From Thermobrachium celere DSM 8682 (GTDB taxonomy: Bacteria > Bacillota > Clostridia > Clostridiales > Caloramatoraceae): a stretch of DNA of 64,000 nt. A program made the position numbers and the translations under genes. The stretch covers positions 980,929 through 1,044,928 of the forward strand of contig NZ_HF952018.1 in the NCBI RefSeq assembly GCF_000430995.1. The letters run 5' to 3'. Below the pieces are notes generated by a model. It saw nothing but the letters and a program-made list of their open reading frames with translations. It was not told the DNA's origin and did not search any database. Shown here piece by piece: positions 1 to 8,610 of this stretch. Positions within the stretch are counted from its first letter, which is position 1, and every line of letters starts with the position of its first letter.

Positions 1-140
1 CCCAACTACCGTTGGTCTTTTTGTCATGCAAACTTTTAGGCAAACTCCCTCAAAACCAATTTATCTTTCTAAAATTCCTCTCAAATAAGAAAGGACAGGC
101 ATTCTAAATGAATACCCGCCCCAACTATTGACAAAGAACC
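1..140 (-). mobile_element. possible end of an ISL3-like insertion sequence, cut by the window edge
   Basis: No gene is visible here. Read on the minus strand from 140 inward, the sequence begins GGTTCTTTGTCAATAG, which resembles from memory the terminal inverted repeats of ISL3-family elements (GGCTCTTTGTCAA-like). The interior would extend past position 1, so no transposase or second end can be seen. The call rests only on that short terminus. Confidence 0.25.
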
Positions 141-142
141 AT

Positions 143-202
143 AAATAAAAGTGCCACAAATCAATTTTAATAACTTTAATCAAAATTGTTTGTGGCACTT
201 TT
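143..202 (-). terminator. rho-independent terminator after yhbY
   Basis: A long inverted repeat has arms AAAAGTGCCACAAA (147-160) and TTTGTGGCACTTTT (about 189-202), with further pairing inside (CAATTTT/AAAATTG). On the minus strand it is followed by a T-rich tract. It lies just past the yhbY stop and closes the spo0B-obg-yhbY transcript. The near-symmetry would let it also act on plus-strand transcripts. Confidence 0.8.
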
Positions 203-212
203 ATTATTTAAT

Positions 213-512
213 TTATTTTTTACTTGGTAATTCTATTTTAGGTTTATTTTTGGATGGTCTATAAATTACAAATTTATTTCCAATAACTTGTACTGGTTCA
301 GCCTTTAAAGCTTCACAAACTATATCACAGGCCTCTCTAGCTGTTAATAACGAATTTTTTAACACATTTAACTTTATTATTTCTCTAGCTTCTAAAGCTT
401 CATCAATTTGATGCAATACTCTTTCGTCTATTCCTTCTTTTCCTATTTGAACTATAGATTCAATACCATTTGCTAAACCTCTTAAGTAGCTTCTTTGCTT
501 GCTTGTAATCAT
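213..512 (-). CDS. yhbY: YhbY-type CRM-domain RNA-binding protein
   Basis: This 99-residue protein consists of one CRM (YhbY) domain, which in bacteria associates with pre-50S ribosomal particles and aids assembly. The N-terminus (SKQRSYLRGLANGIESIVQIGK) and the central GKEGI segment fit the family, whose usual length is about 95-100 residues. A GGGAGG site lies about 12 bases before the ATG. It is the last gene of the spo0B-obg-yhbY transcript, 19 bases after the obg stop and before a strong terminator. Pairing with the ribosome-assembly GTPase Obg is consistent with a shared role in 50S biogenesis. Confidence 0.9.
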   Translation of the reverse strand: MITSKQRSYLRGLANGIESIVQIGKEGIDERVLHQIDEALEAREIIKLNVLKNSLLTAREACDIVCEALKAEPVQVIGNKFVIYRPSKNKPKIELPSKK

Positions 513-531
513 TTTATTATATAAACCTCCC

Positions 532-2354
<1,823 letters not shown>

Positions 2355-2389
2355 CTTAATCACCTGCTTACATGTGTATTACCAATACA

Positions 2390-2418
2390 ATAATACACTA
2401 CATATCCATATAATGCAA
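2390..2418 (-). promoter_or_regulatory. sigma-A promoter for spo0B-obg-yhbY
   Basis: On the minus strand TTGCAT (2413-2418), a 17-base spacer and TATTAT (2390-2395) form a good sigma-A promoter about 36 bases upstream of the spo0B start. The -35 box overlaps the T-tract of the rpmA terminator. Confidence 0.7.
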
Positions 2419-2446
2419 TAAAAATGCACCCTAATGGGTGCATTTT
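2411..2446 (-). terminator. terminator after rpmA
   Basis: Stem arms AAAATGCACC and GGTGCATTTT (2421-2446, with one extra C-G pair closing a TAAT loop) lie right after the rpmA stop. On the minus strand they are followed by TTTTTATTGCATT. Confidence 0.85.
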
Positions 2447-2448
2447 TA

Positions 2449-2715
2449 TTATTGAGCAACTTCAACTGGATATACGCTTACTTTCTTTCTATCCTTTCCG
2501 TATCTTTCAAATCTTACAACACCATTTATTAATGCAAATAGAGTATCGTCTTTTCCTCTACCTACATTTTCACCTGGATGTATCTTTGTTCCTCTTTGTC
2601 TTACAAGTATGTTTCCTGCAAGAACAAATTGTCCATCTGCTCTCTTGACACCAAGTCTTTTGGATTCACTATCTCTACCGTTCTTGGAGCTTCCGACACC
2701 TTTCTTATGAGCCAT
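2449..2715 (-). CDS. rpmA: 50S ribosomal protein L27, short N-terminus
   Basis: This 88-residue L27 has the conserved body [19 protein letters not shown] and the [15 protein letters not shown] segment. Its N-terminal tail reaches the peptidyl-transferase centre. The start is ATG at 2715, seven bases after AAGGAGG, giving MAHKKG as in Escherichia coli. An in-frame GTG six bases earlier lies too close to the ribosome site. Most Firmicute L27 proteins carry an N-terminal extension ending in an LQ(L/F)FA motif that the Prp protease removes. That extension is absent here, and there is no prp gene between rplU and rpmA. Confidence 0.97.
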   Translation of the reverse strand: MAHKKGVGSSKNGRDSESKRLGVKRADGQFVLAGNILVRQRGTKIHPGENVGRGKDDTLFALINGVVRFERYGKDRKKVSVYPVEVAQ

Positions 2716-2749
2716 AATCACACCTCCTTATAAGAAAGCTCTATGTTAA

Positions 2750-3061
2750 TTACGCTTCGATCTTTTCAATCTTAATTTGAGTATATGGTTGACGATGACC
2801 TTGCTTTCTTCTATAATCCTTCTTAGCCTTGAACTTGAAAACTATAACCTTCTTTGCCTTTCCATGCTTTACTACTCTTGCAACAACCTTTGCACCCTCA
2901 ACTGTTGGAGCACCTACAGTTAACTTACCATCCTTTGAAACAGCAAGTACTTCATTAATTTCAACAGTTGAGTCAACATCTGCATTTAGCTTTTCAACGA
3001 ATAGTAGGTCACCTTCTTGAACTTTGTATTGCTTTCCACCTGTTGCTATTATTGCGTACAT
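2750..3061 (-). CDS. rplU: 50S ribosomal protein L21
   Basis: The 103-residue protein [17 protein letters not shown] is a typical L21, a 23S rRNA-binding protein of the large subunit; the C-terminus has the usual GHRQPYT motif. Two adjacent ATG codons follow GAGGAGGTGTA, and the second (3061) has the better spacing. The open frame continues upstream through the structured leader, so longer starts are artefacts. Only 34 bases separate its stop from the rpmA start, leaving no room for prp, which normally sits there in Firmicutes. It is probably transcribed with rpmA from the promoter at 3146-3173. Confidence 0.97.
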   Translation of the reverse strand: MYAIIATGGKQYKVQEGDLLFVEKLNADVDSTVEINEVLAVSKDGKLTVGAPTVEGAKVVARVVKHGKAKKVIVFKFKAKKDYRRKQGHRQPYTQIKIEKIEA

Positions 3062-3064
3062 CAT

Positions 3065-3139
3065 TACACCTCCTCTACCCAGTCTCGCCGTGGATCTAGG
3101 CACCATAAGGTTTTAAGCCCGTCCCGTGCGGTCTACAAA
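3065..3139 (-). promoter_or_regulatory. ribosomal protein L21 leader RNA
   Basis: Between the rplU promoter and its start lies a compact GC-rich stretch that stands out from the AT-rich surroundings. On the minus strand it contains GACCGCACGGGACGGGC, then GGTGCCTAGATCCACGG, then CGAGACTGGGTAG just before the ribosome site. Position, length (about 75 nt) and sequence fit the L21 leader family known upstream of rplU in Firmicutes, which is thought to mediate autoregulation. The match is from memory; a covariance-model search against the L21 leader family would settle it. Confidence 0.7.
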
Positions 3140-3145
3140 AGGTAG

Positions 3146-3173
3146 TTTATCATATATAAAGCCATTATGTCAA
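3146..3173 (-). promoter_or_regulatory. sigma-A promoter for rplU-rpmA
   Basis: TTGACA (3168-3173), a 16-base spacer and GATAAA (3146-3151) on the minus strand put the transcription start near 3139, at the beginning of the L21 leader. The -35 box overlaps the stop codon of the upstream RNase gene, and no terminator separates the two. Confidence 0.7.
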
Positions 3174-4561
3174 CACCTTTTTAATTTTATTTGAATAAAA
3201 TCTCCTTCTTCCTTTAACTCATAAATACTTAAATTATTAAATGCAAGTTTCCAATCTTCCTTTTCTAAGTATTTATACGATTCAATTTTTGCGGGTAAAA
3301 CTTTAATTTCACATTTATATTTTTTCTTTAATGATTTGGTTTTAGTAAAAATCAGGTTATAAAACTCATTAAACATGTGTTGATTAATCCAAAAAATATG
3401 CTCATTTTTATTGTATTTTGATATATATATTTCAAACTCCCTTAAAATTGTATGTATATTTTTTGTTTTAAAATCTGAAAGATAATATTTTTCAAAGAAG
3501 CTTTTAGAAAATCTTTTTCTTGATAGTTCTAAAATGCCTAAATTAGAAAATCCAAAAATATTAATATCTATATTCTTTTTATTAAAACTTTCTCTAATTG
3601 CGTTTTCTAAATAGAGTCTTTGTTTTCTATTAATATCAATAAAATCAATCAATATGTTACCTGTTAAATCATATCTGTTTATATAATCTGCAATAATAGA
3701 ACAAGCTTCTTGATTTACCTGTAATGCATCTAGTCTTGTTGCTGATTCATCTGAATTTACATCTATTACAGTACATGCTTCCGTAAAATCAACAACTATA
3801 TTCCCACCTGATTTTAATTTAATATATCTATTTAAATTTGCATCTATTAAGCGGTCTACTTTTAAAAATAATTTTTCGTCTAATTTAAAAATTAAATTTC
3901 TTAAGTCTTCATATTGAGTTAAGCTTTTAATAACTTCTTCACTATTTGTTTCAATTTCAAAAACATCTTCATCAATTAGTTCGTAATAAATATTTTTTAA
4001 AAATGAATTGCTTTTATATATCAAACTTGGTGATTTTAAATATTTATAGGAGTTTAATATATCTTCTGCTAAATTACATAATTTATAATATTCTTCCTTT
4101 GCATATTTTAAATCTTCCTTCTTAGTTCTACTTCTAATAATACAACCATATTTTCCTTTAAATTCAGTAGTATTACTATGTTCTAGAAATTTATTTTTAT
4201 TAGATATTATCACTTCATTATTATTTAATTGCAGTATTATATATCTTCCTTTTAGTTGAATATTATGTTTTAGCCTTGGTCCTTTGTTTGATTTTGATTC
4301 TCTATTTACTTGAACAAGTATATCCTGATTAATTTTTAAATTGTAATCAGAAAAAAGAGGCAAGATAGCCTCTTTTTTAATACCAATATCAACAAAAGCT
4401 ACATTCATTTTATTAGAAATACCTTTAACTTTACCAACGTATATGTTATCACATATATCCTCTTCTAATTCATTTTCTATATAAATCTTTTGAATTTGAT
4501 CATCTTCTAACAAGATAGCCCGATTTTGGATTTCATTGTAGTCAATTAATAACTTTTTCAA
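3170..4561 (-). CDS. rng: ribonuclease E/G family protein lacking the zinc-link
   Basis: The 463-residue protein has an N-terminal S1-type RNA-binding region (about residues 40-110, IYVGKVKGISNKMNVAFVDIG) and the RNase E/G catalytic core. The two metal-binding aspartates are present in VIDVNSDES (about D267) and LIDFIDIN (about D306). The start is a TTG at 4561 after AAAGGGTGTG, four bases past the preceding stop; the frame upstream of it lies inside the neighbouring gene. After NIFGFSNLGILELSRKR the usual CPxC zinc-link that joins RNase E/G dimers is missing. It probably processes or decays RNA as an endonuclease, but the C-terminal third is divergent. Confidence 0.85.
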   Translation of the reverse strand: MKKLLIDYNEIQNRAILLEDDQIQKIYIENELEEDICDNIYVGKVKGISNKMNVAFVDIGIKKEAILPLFSDYNLKINQDILVQVNRESKSNKGPRLKHNIQLKGRYIILQLNNNEVIISNKNKFLEHSNTTEFKGKYGCIIRSRTKKEDLKYAKEEYYKLCNLAEDILNSYKYLKSPSLIYKSNSFLKNIYYELIDEDVFEIETNSEEVIKSLTQYEDLRNLIFKLDEKLFLKVDRLIDANLNRYIKLKSGGNIVVDFTEACTVIDVNSDESATRLDALQVNQEACSIIADYINRYDLTGNILIDFIDINRKQRLYLENAIRESFNKKNIDINIFGFSNLGILELSRKRFSKSFFEKYYLSDFKTKNIHTILREFEIYISKYNKNEHIFWINQHMFNEFYNLIFTKTKSLKKKYKCEIKVLPAKIESYKYLEKEDWKLAFNNLSIYELKEEGDFIQIKLKRC

Positions 4562-4565
4562 ATTA

Positions 4566-5255
4566 TCACACCCTTTTATAATACTTATCAAGGGGTATAA
4601 ATTCACTATCCTTTTCAGCATACATTTCAATTCTTCTAACAACTGGCTGACCAAATGCCCCAACTTCCTTCAACAAATCAGCTAAAATTTCTGGACTTAA
4701 ACTACCTGAATTTGATGTTTTTATAGTGCATTCTACAATAAAATATTCATCAGCCACTTCCTTTAATTTTAAATCATATATCATTTCTCTAATATTTACA
4801 AGTTTTTCTCCAGACTTTGATTTTTTAGTTCGAATGATTTCTTTAGAATTTATTATATCTTTAATTTTTGCTTCTATGTTCTTTATATCATCATATTTCA
4901 ATTTAATCTCATATTTTGCTACTTTAACTGCTGCCATTGATGTAGGCATTTTTTCTTTTATGTGTATTGCCTCAATAATCTCTAAACCTGATGGCATGTT
5001 ATCATTAATTTTATTCTTTATTTCATTTGTATCAATAATTTTATCAAATTCTATATCTACATACTCTGCTAAACTCTCTACTCCTACTGATAAAGGAGCT
5101 GCAAATGAAATACTTGGATGTGGATTAAACCCCTTTGAGTATGTTATTGGTAACTCCGCCCTTCTAATTGCTCTGTGCAGAGTTCTCATTGTATCAAGAT
5201 GAGATATATATTTAATATCCCCTATCTTCTTTAGTTTTAAAACATACCTATTCAT
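4566..5255 (-). CDS. radical-SAM-associated protein of the DUF2344 (TIGR03936) family
   Basis: This 229-residue protein begins MNRYVLKLKKIGDIKYISHLD and carries RAELPITYSKGFNPHPSISF, both typical of the DUF2344/TIGR03936 family that nearly always follows a TIGR03960 radical-SAM gene. Its biochemical function is not established to my knowledge; a role in RNA or ribosome modification has been suggested only by context. The start ATG at 5255 overlaps the stop of the radical-SAM gene (TTTAATGAATAG), which indicates translational coupling. The RNase E/G gene follows four bases after its stop. Confidence 0.88.
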   Translation of the reverse strand: MNRYVLKLKKIGDIKYISHLDTMRTLHRAIRRAELPITYSKGFNPHPSISFAAPLSVGVESLAEYVDIEFDKIIDTNEIKNKINDNMPSGLEIIEAIHIKEKMPTSMAAVKVAKYEIKLKYDDIKNIEAKIKDIINSKEIIRTKKSKSGEKLVNIREMIYDLKLKEVADEYFIVECTIKTSNSGSLSPEILADLLKEVGAFGQPVVRRIEMYAEKDSEFIPLDKYYKRV

Positions 5256-7089
5256 TAAAGCATTTACCACCTTTCAAAAGCTTAGTAATTCCGCAGCCTG
5301 TACATCCTAATCTACAATCATGGGTTAATATAGCCTTCTCTGCCTTTTTATATTCATTTATTAGATAACTTTTGCTTACACCAACATCAATAAAATCCCA
5401 AGGTAAAACTTCATCTAAGTCTCTATGTCTTGTTGCATAAAAATGAGGATCAATATTGCATTCTTCAAATGCCTGCATCCACTTATTAAATTTAAAGTGC
5501 TCCTGCCATCCATCGAATTTACAACCAAGTTCCCAAGCTCTAATTAGCACCTTTGTTAATCTTCTATCTCCTCTTGCAAATACTGCCTCTAGAAAACTAA
5601 TTGGAGTTTCATGCCAATTGTAAGTTATAAATTTACTCTTTATCTTTTCCTTTAATAACCTTTGCTTTTCATATAATTGTTCCATAGTATTTTGTCCAAA
5701 CCACTGAAAAGGAGTAAAAGGTTTAGGAACAAAAGAAGAAGTACTAACTGTAACATTTAATCCTTTTTGCCTTTTTTCTTTTGGTACATTAAAATATTCA
5801 TCTACTACCTTATAAGCAAGTTCAGCAATACCCTCAATGTCTTCATTCGTTTCAAATGGTAATCCGATCATAAAATACAACTTAATATTATTCCATCCTA
5901 ACTCAAAGGCACTTCTAACTGATTTAATAAGATCTTCTTCAGTAACACCTTTATTTATTACATCCCTCATCTTTTGTGTACCTGCTTCTGGCGCAAATGT
6001 TAAGCCTGTTTTTCTAACCTTTTGTATTTCATTTATTAAATTAACAGAAAATGAATCTATTCTAAGGGAAGGCAATGAAATTCCAACATTACTTTCCCTA
6101 TATTTTTCAATAAGCGTTTTTACTAAGTTTTCAATATCTGAATAATCACATATACTAAGAGATGTTAATGATATTTCATCATACCCAGTTGACTTTACTA
6201 ATCTATCAGCTAAATCTACTAATTTACTTGTACTTCGCTCTCTTATTGGCCTATATATCATACCTGCTTGACAAAATCTGCATCCTCTTGTACAACCTCT
6301 AAATGTTTCTAACATTATTCTATCATGAACTACTTCAGTAACTGGAACAATCATTTTTTCAGGATAATATGATTTATCTAAATCCCTAACTATCCTTTTT
6401 GTAATCTTAGTTTTGTAATTAGATTTTTTGGGAACCATCTGCTTTATAGTACCATCGTCATTATATTCTATATAATAAAGTGATGGAACGTATACACCTT
6501 CTATTTCACTTACTTTTTCTAAAAATTCCTTTCTTGATGCCTTTGATTCTTTCCAAACTAAATAGAGATCTAGTACTTCATTTAATACTTCCTCAGCTTC
6601 ACCTAGTATAAAGAAATCTGCGATATCAGCAAGTGGTTCTGGATTATATGCACATGGTCCACCAAAAACAACAAATGGATGATTATTTCTTTGTTCTGAT
6701 AATAAAGGTATGCCTGCTAAATCAAGCATATTTATAACATTTGTATAACTCATCTCATATTGCAATGTAAAACCAACAAAATCAAATTCACTAAGTGGGT
6801 CCTTTGTTTCAAGAGCATAAAGCGGTATATTTTTTTCCCTCATAATATTTTCCATATCACTCCAAGGAGCAAAGGCCCTCTCACAATAGCAATCTTCTCT
6901 TTCATTTAACATATGATATATTATTTTTAAACCTAAATGAGACATACCAACTTCATATACATCAGGAAAACAGAAAGCAAATCTTATTTTAACGCTATTT
7001 TTATCCTTTTTAACACAATTTACTTCATTCCCAACATACCTAGCTGGTTTCTGTACACTATTTAATATTTCTTCATTTAGTATTACCAT
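5248..7089 (-). CDS. B12-binding-domain radical SAM protein (TIGR03960 family)
   Basis: The 613-residue protein has an N-terminal cobalamin-binding-like region (about 20-200, with PDVYEVGMSHLGLKI and FVVFGGPCAYNPEP). A radical-SAM core follows, whose cluster motif is RGCTRGCRFCQAGMIYRP (CxxxCxxC). The C-terminus adds a second cysteine set, HDCRLGCTGCGITK, which may bind another metal centre. The start ATG follows AGGAGGAATTAATA. It forms a coupled pair with the DUF2344 gene. The substrate is unknown. The co-occurring RNase E/G gene suggests an RNA-linked role, which is inference. Confidence 0.9.
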   Translation of the reverse strand: MVILNEEILNSVQKPARYVGNEVNCVKKDKNSVKIRFAFCFPDVYEVGMSHLGLKIIYHMLNEREDCYCERAFAPWSDMENIMREKNIPLYALETKDPLSEFDFVGFTLQYEMSYTNVINMLDLAGIPLLSEQRNNHPFVVFGGPCAYNPEPLADIADFFILGEAEEVLNEVLDLYLVWKESKASRKEFLEKVSEIEGVYVPSLYYIEYNDDGTIKQMVPKKSNYKTKITKRIVRDLDKSYYPEKMIVPVTEVVHDRIMLETFRGCTRGCRFCQAGMIYRPIRERSTSKLVDLADRLVKSTGYDEISLTSLSICDYSDIENLVKTLIEKYRESNVGISLPSLRIDSFSVNLINEIQKVRKTGLTFAPEAGTQKMRDVINKGVTEEDLIKSVRSAFELGWNNIKLYFMIGLPFETNEDIEGIAELAYKVVDEYFNVPKEKRQKGLNVTVSTSSFVPKPFTPFQWFGQNTMEQLYEKQRLLKEKIKSKFITYNWHETPISFLEAVFARGDRRLTKVLIRAWELGCKFDGWQEHFKFNKWMQAFEECNIDPHFYATRHRDLDEVLPWDFIDVGVSKSYLINEYKKAEKAILTHDCRLGCTGCGITKLLKGGKCFNE

Positions 7090-7091
7090 TA

Positions 7092-7868
7092 TTAATTCCT
7101 CCTGTTTTGTATATTAATCAATTCCTCAAGTGTTATATTCCCATACATCTGAAAGAAATGTACAATATCATATTCAGTTACTTTTCCTAATAAATTTGAA
7201 TTTTTAAATACGTATATCACATAATAATTATTAAAGCAGAAACTTTGGATAATATCAAGAATTTTATTGTTGAACTGTACTCCTTTTAATTTTATTTTAA
7301 TAACTTTTTTGTTTTTTAATAAATAATTTTTTAAATACATATCTTTAAGAACATAAATAATTCTGTTCTTATAATCCAACATACTTTCTATGATTATATA
7401 AATACATAAAATCATTACTAAGATATAATTAATTTTTTTTATATTTATTGTTGCTAAAATAAATAATATTGATGAAAATATAATACTAGAAATATTAACT
7501 ATAAGAAAAGACCTATAAAATCCCACATAGTATTTTAATATAATTTTTAATATCCTACCTCCATCAGAAAAATTAAATGGTAACATATTAAATGTAAATA
7601 AAACTAAATTAACTTTAAACATAATTTTATTAGGATAAATAAATTTAAATATAATTAAAAATAATAAATTTGCTAAGGGTCCACTAAAAGATATTAAAAC
7701 ATCATGTAAAGGTAATATGAATTCGTTTTTATAATTTATATTGAATCCAATCCATTTAAATTTTATACAGTCAATTTGATATCCCAAAACTAATGAAGTA
7801 AATAAATGAAAAATTTCATGTAAACAATAAAAGAAAAAATAATAAAATATTAATTTCATCTCAGCCAT
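7092..7868 (-). CDS. spoIVFB: SpoIVFB-type intramembrane site-2 metalloprotease
   Basis: This 258-residue membrane protein has the M50 zinc motif HEIFH in its first transmembrane segment (about residue 17) and the second motif NMLPFNFSDGGRIL that supplies the aspartate ligand. The C-terminal part after about residue 190 looks like a partial CBS-type region, as in B. subtilis SpoIVFB. That enzyme cleaves pro-sigma-K at the mother-cell outer forespore membrane. It lies directly after the SpoIVFA-like gene, 9 bases apart, which supports the assignment. Whether pro-sigma-K is the substrate here cannot be judged from the window. Confidence 0.85.
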   Translation of the reverse strand: MAEMKLIFYYFFFYCLHEIFHLFTSLVLGYQIDCIKFKWIGFNINYKNEFILPLHDVLISFSGPLANLLFLIIFKFIYPNKIMFKVNLVLFTFNMLPFNFSDGGRILKIILKYYVGFYRSFLIVNISSIIFSSILFILATINIKKINYILVMILCIYIIIESMLDYKNRIIYVLKDMYLKNYLLKNKKVIKIKLKGVQFNNKILDIIQSFCFNNYYVIYVFKNSNLLGKVTEYDIVHFFQMYGNITLEELINIQNRRN

Positions 7869-7877
7869 GTTATACCT

Positions 7878-8534
7878 CTATTCAGTGCTCATTAACTTAA
7901 GAGGGTCAACAAAATTGTTATTGAATAATACCTCAAAATGGATAGTTTTATTCTTTTCTTTATCTATTTGGCCTATTACGTCACCTTTTTTTACATCTTC
8001 TCCAATATCCTTTAACAGCTCAGATATATTATAATATTTGGTTTTGTAATTTCCACTGTGGCTAATAGTAACTACTATACCATTATCTTTTGTATTTTCA
8101 ACCTTTTCAATTTTACCATCAAAAACACAGCGAACATTTAAATCATCCTTAATTTCTATGTCAACACCATTATTAAAAAAGCTCTTTTTTGTTTTAGCAT
8201 CTACATATTCACCAAAAGGTCTTACTATATTACCTTCAACTGGCATTACCTCAATTGAAAAAGATTTTTGTTCTTTTTTTAATACCTTATTAGAAAATGT
8301 CTGTATTATATCACTATCTTTCATAAATCTATCTGCATATTCTGTGTAATCTTTATTTAAGTAGTTCTCTACCTTAAAAATTAAAGTACTCCCATTGTAA
8401 TAATTAGTTACTTTTAATAATAAAGCCAATAGAAAAATCAACGTTGCAACTGCAAACCTTTTAGTTAGGCTATCTAAATATTTATTTCTTTTAATTCGAT
8501 TATATTTATTGTAGGGATTGTTATAGTAATTCAA
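7878..8534 (-). CDS. spoIVFA: SpoIVFA-like membrane protein with degenerate M23 (LytM) domain
   Basis: The 218-residue protein has a basic N-terminus, one membrane segment (about residues 28-45) and a C-terminal M23/LytM-like domain (about 95-215, PVEGNIVRPFGEYVD through KTIHFEVLF). In catalytic M23 enzymes an H-x3-D motif binds zinc; here the matching stretch FNNGVDIEI has asparagine in place of histidine, and the later HxH is HFE. It is therefore probably not a peptidase but a scaffold, as B. subtilis SpoIVFA is for SpoIVFB. The start is TTG at 8534 after GGAGGTGG. It is the first gene of the spoIVF pair, beyond the rodA terminator. Confidence 0.75.
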   Translation of the reverse strand: MNYYNNPYNKYNRIKRNKYLDSLTKRFAVATLIFLLALLLKVTNYYNGSTLIFKVENYLNKDYTEYADRFMKDSDIIQTFSNKVLKKEQKSFSIEVMPVEGNIVRPFGEYVDAKTKKSFFNNGVDIEIKDDLNVRCVFDGKIEKVENTKDNGIVVTISHSGNYKTKYYNISELLKDIGEDVKKGDVIGQIDKEKNKTIHFEVLFNNNFVDPLKLMSTE

Positions 8535-8582
8535 TCAAACCACCTCCATTTTTATCTACTATAATATTTATTTATACATAAT

Positions 8583-8610
8583 AAAAAAATGCATGCAAAA
8601 CGCATGCATT
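8583..8610 (-). terminator. terminator after rodA
   Basis: AATGCATGC and GCATGCATT (8588-8610) form a 9-bp stem followed on the minus strand by TTTTTTATTA. The stem begins at the rodA stop codon and separates rodA from spoIVFA. Confidence 0.85.

Noticed and set aside
3062-3106. Extended N-terminus of L21
   Set aside because: The added 15 residues are a translation of the structured leader RNA; the ATG at 3061 has the ribosome site and the conserved start.
4562-4663. Extended N-terminus of the RNase E/G homologue
   Set aside because: The extension overlaps the DUF2344 gene in another frame; TTG 4561 has a ribosome site and family-like N-terminus.
8535-8582. Sigma-E-like promoter for spoIVFA
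   Set aside because: GTATAAATA and GATAAAAA sit roughly at sigma-E spacing, but both boxes have mismatches and the DNA is nearly all A/T.
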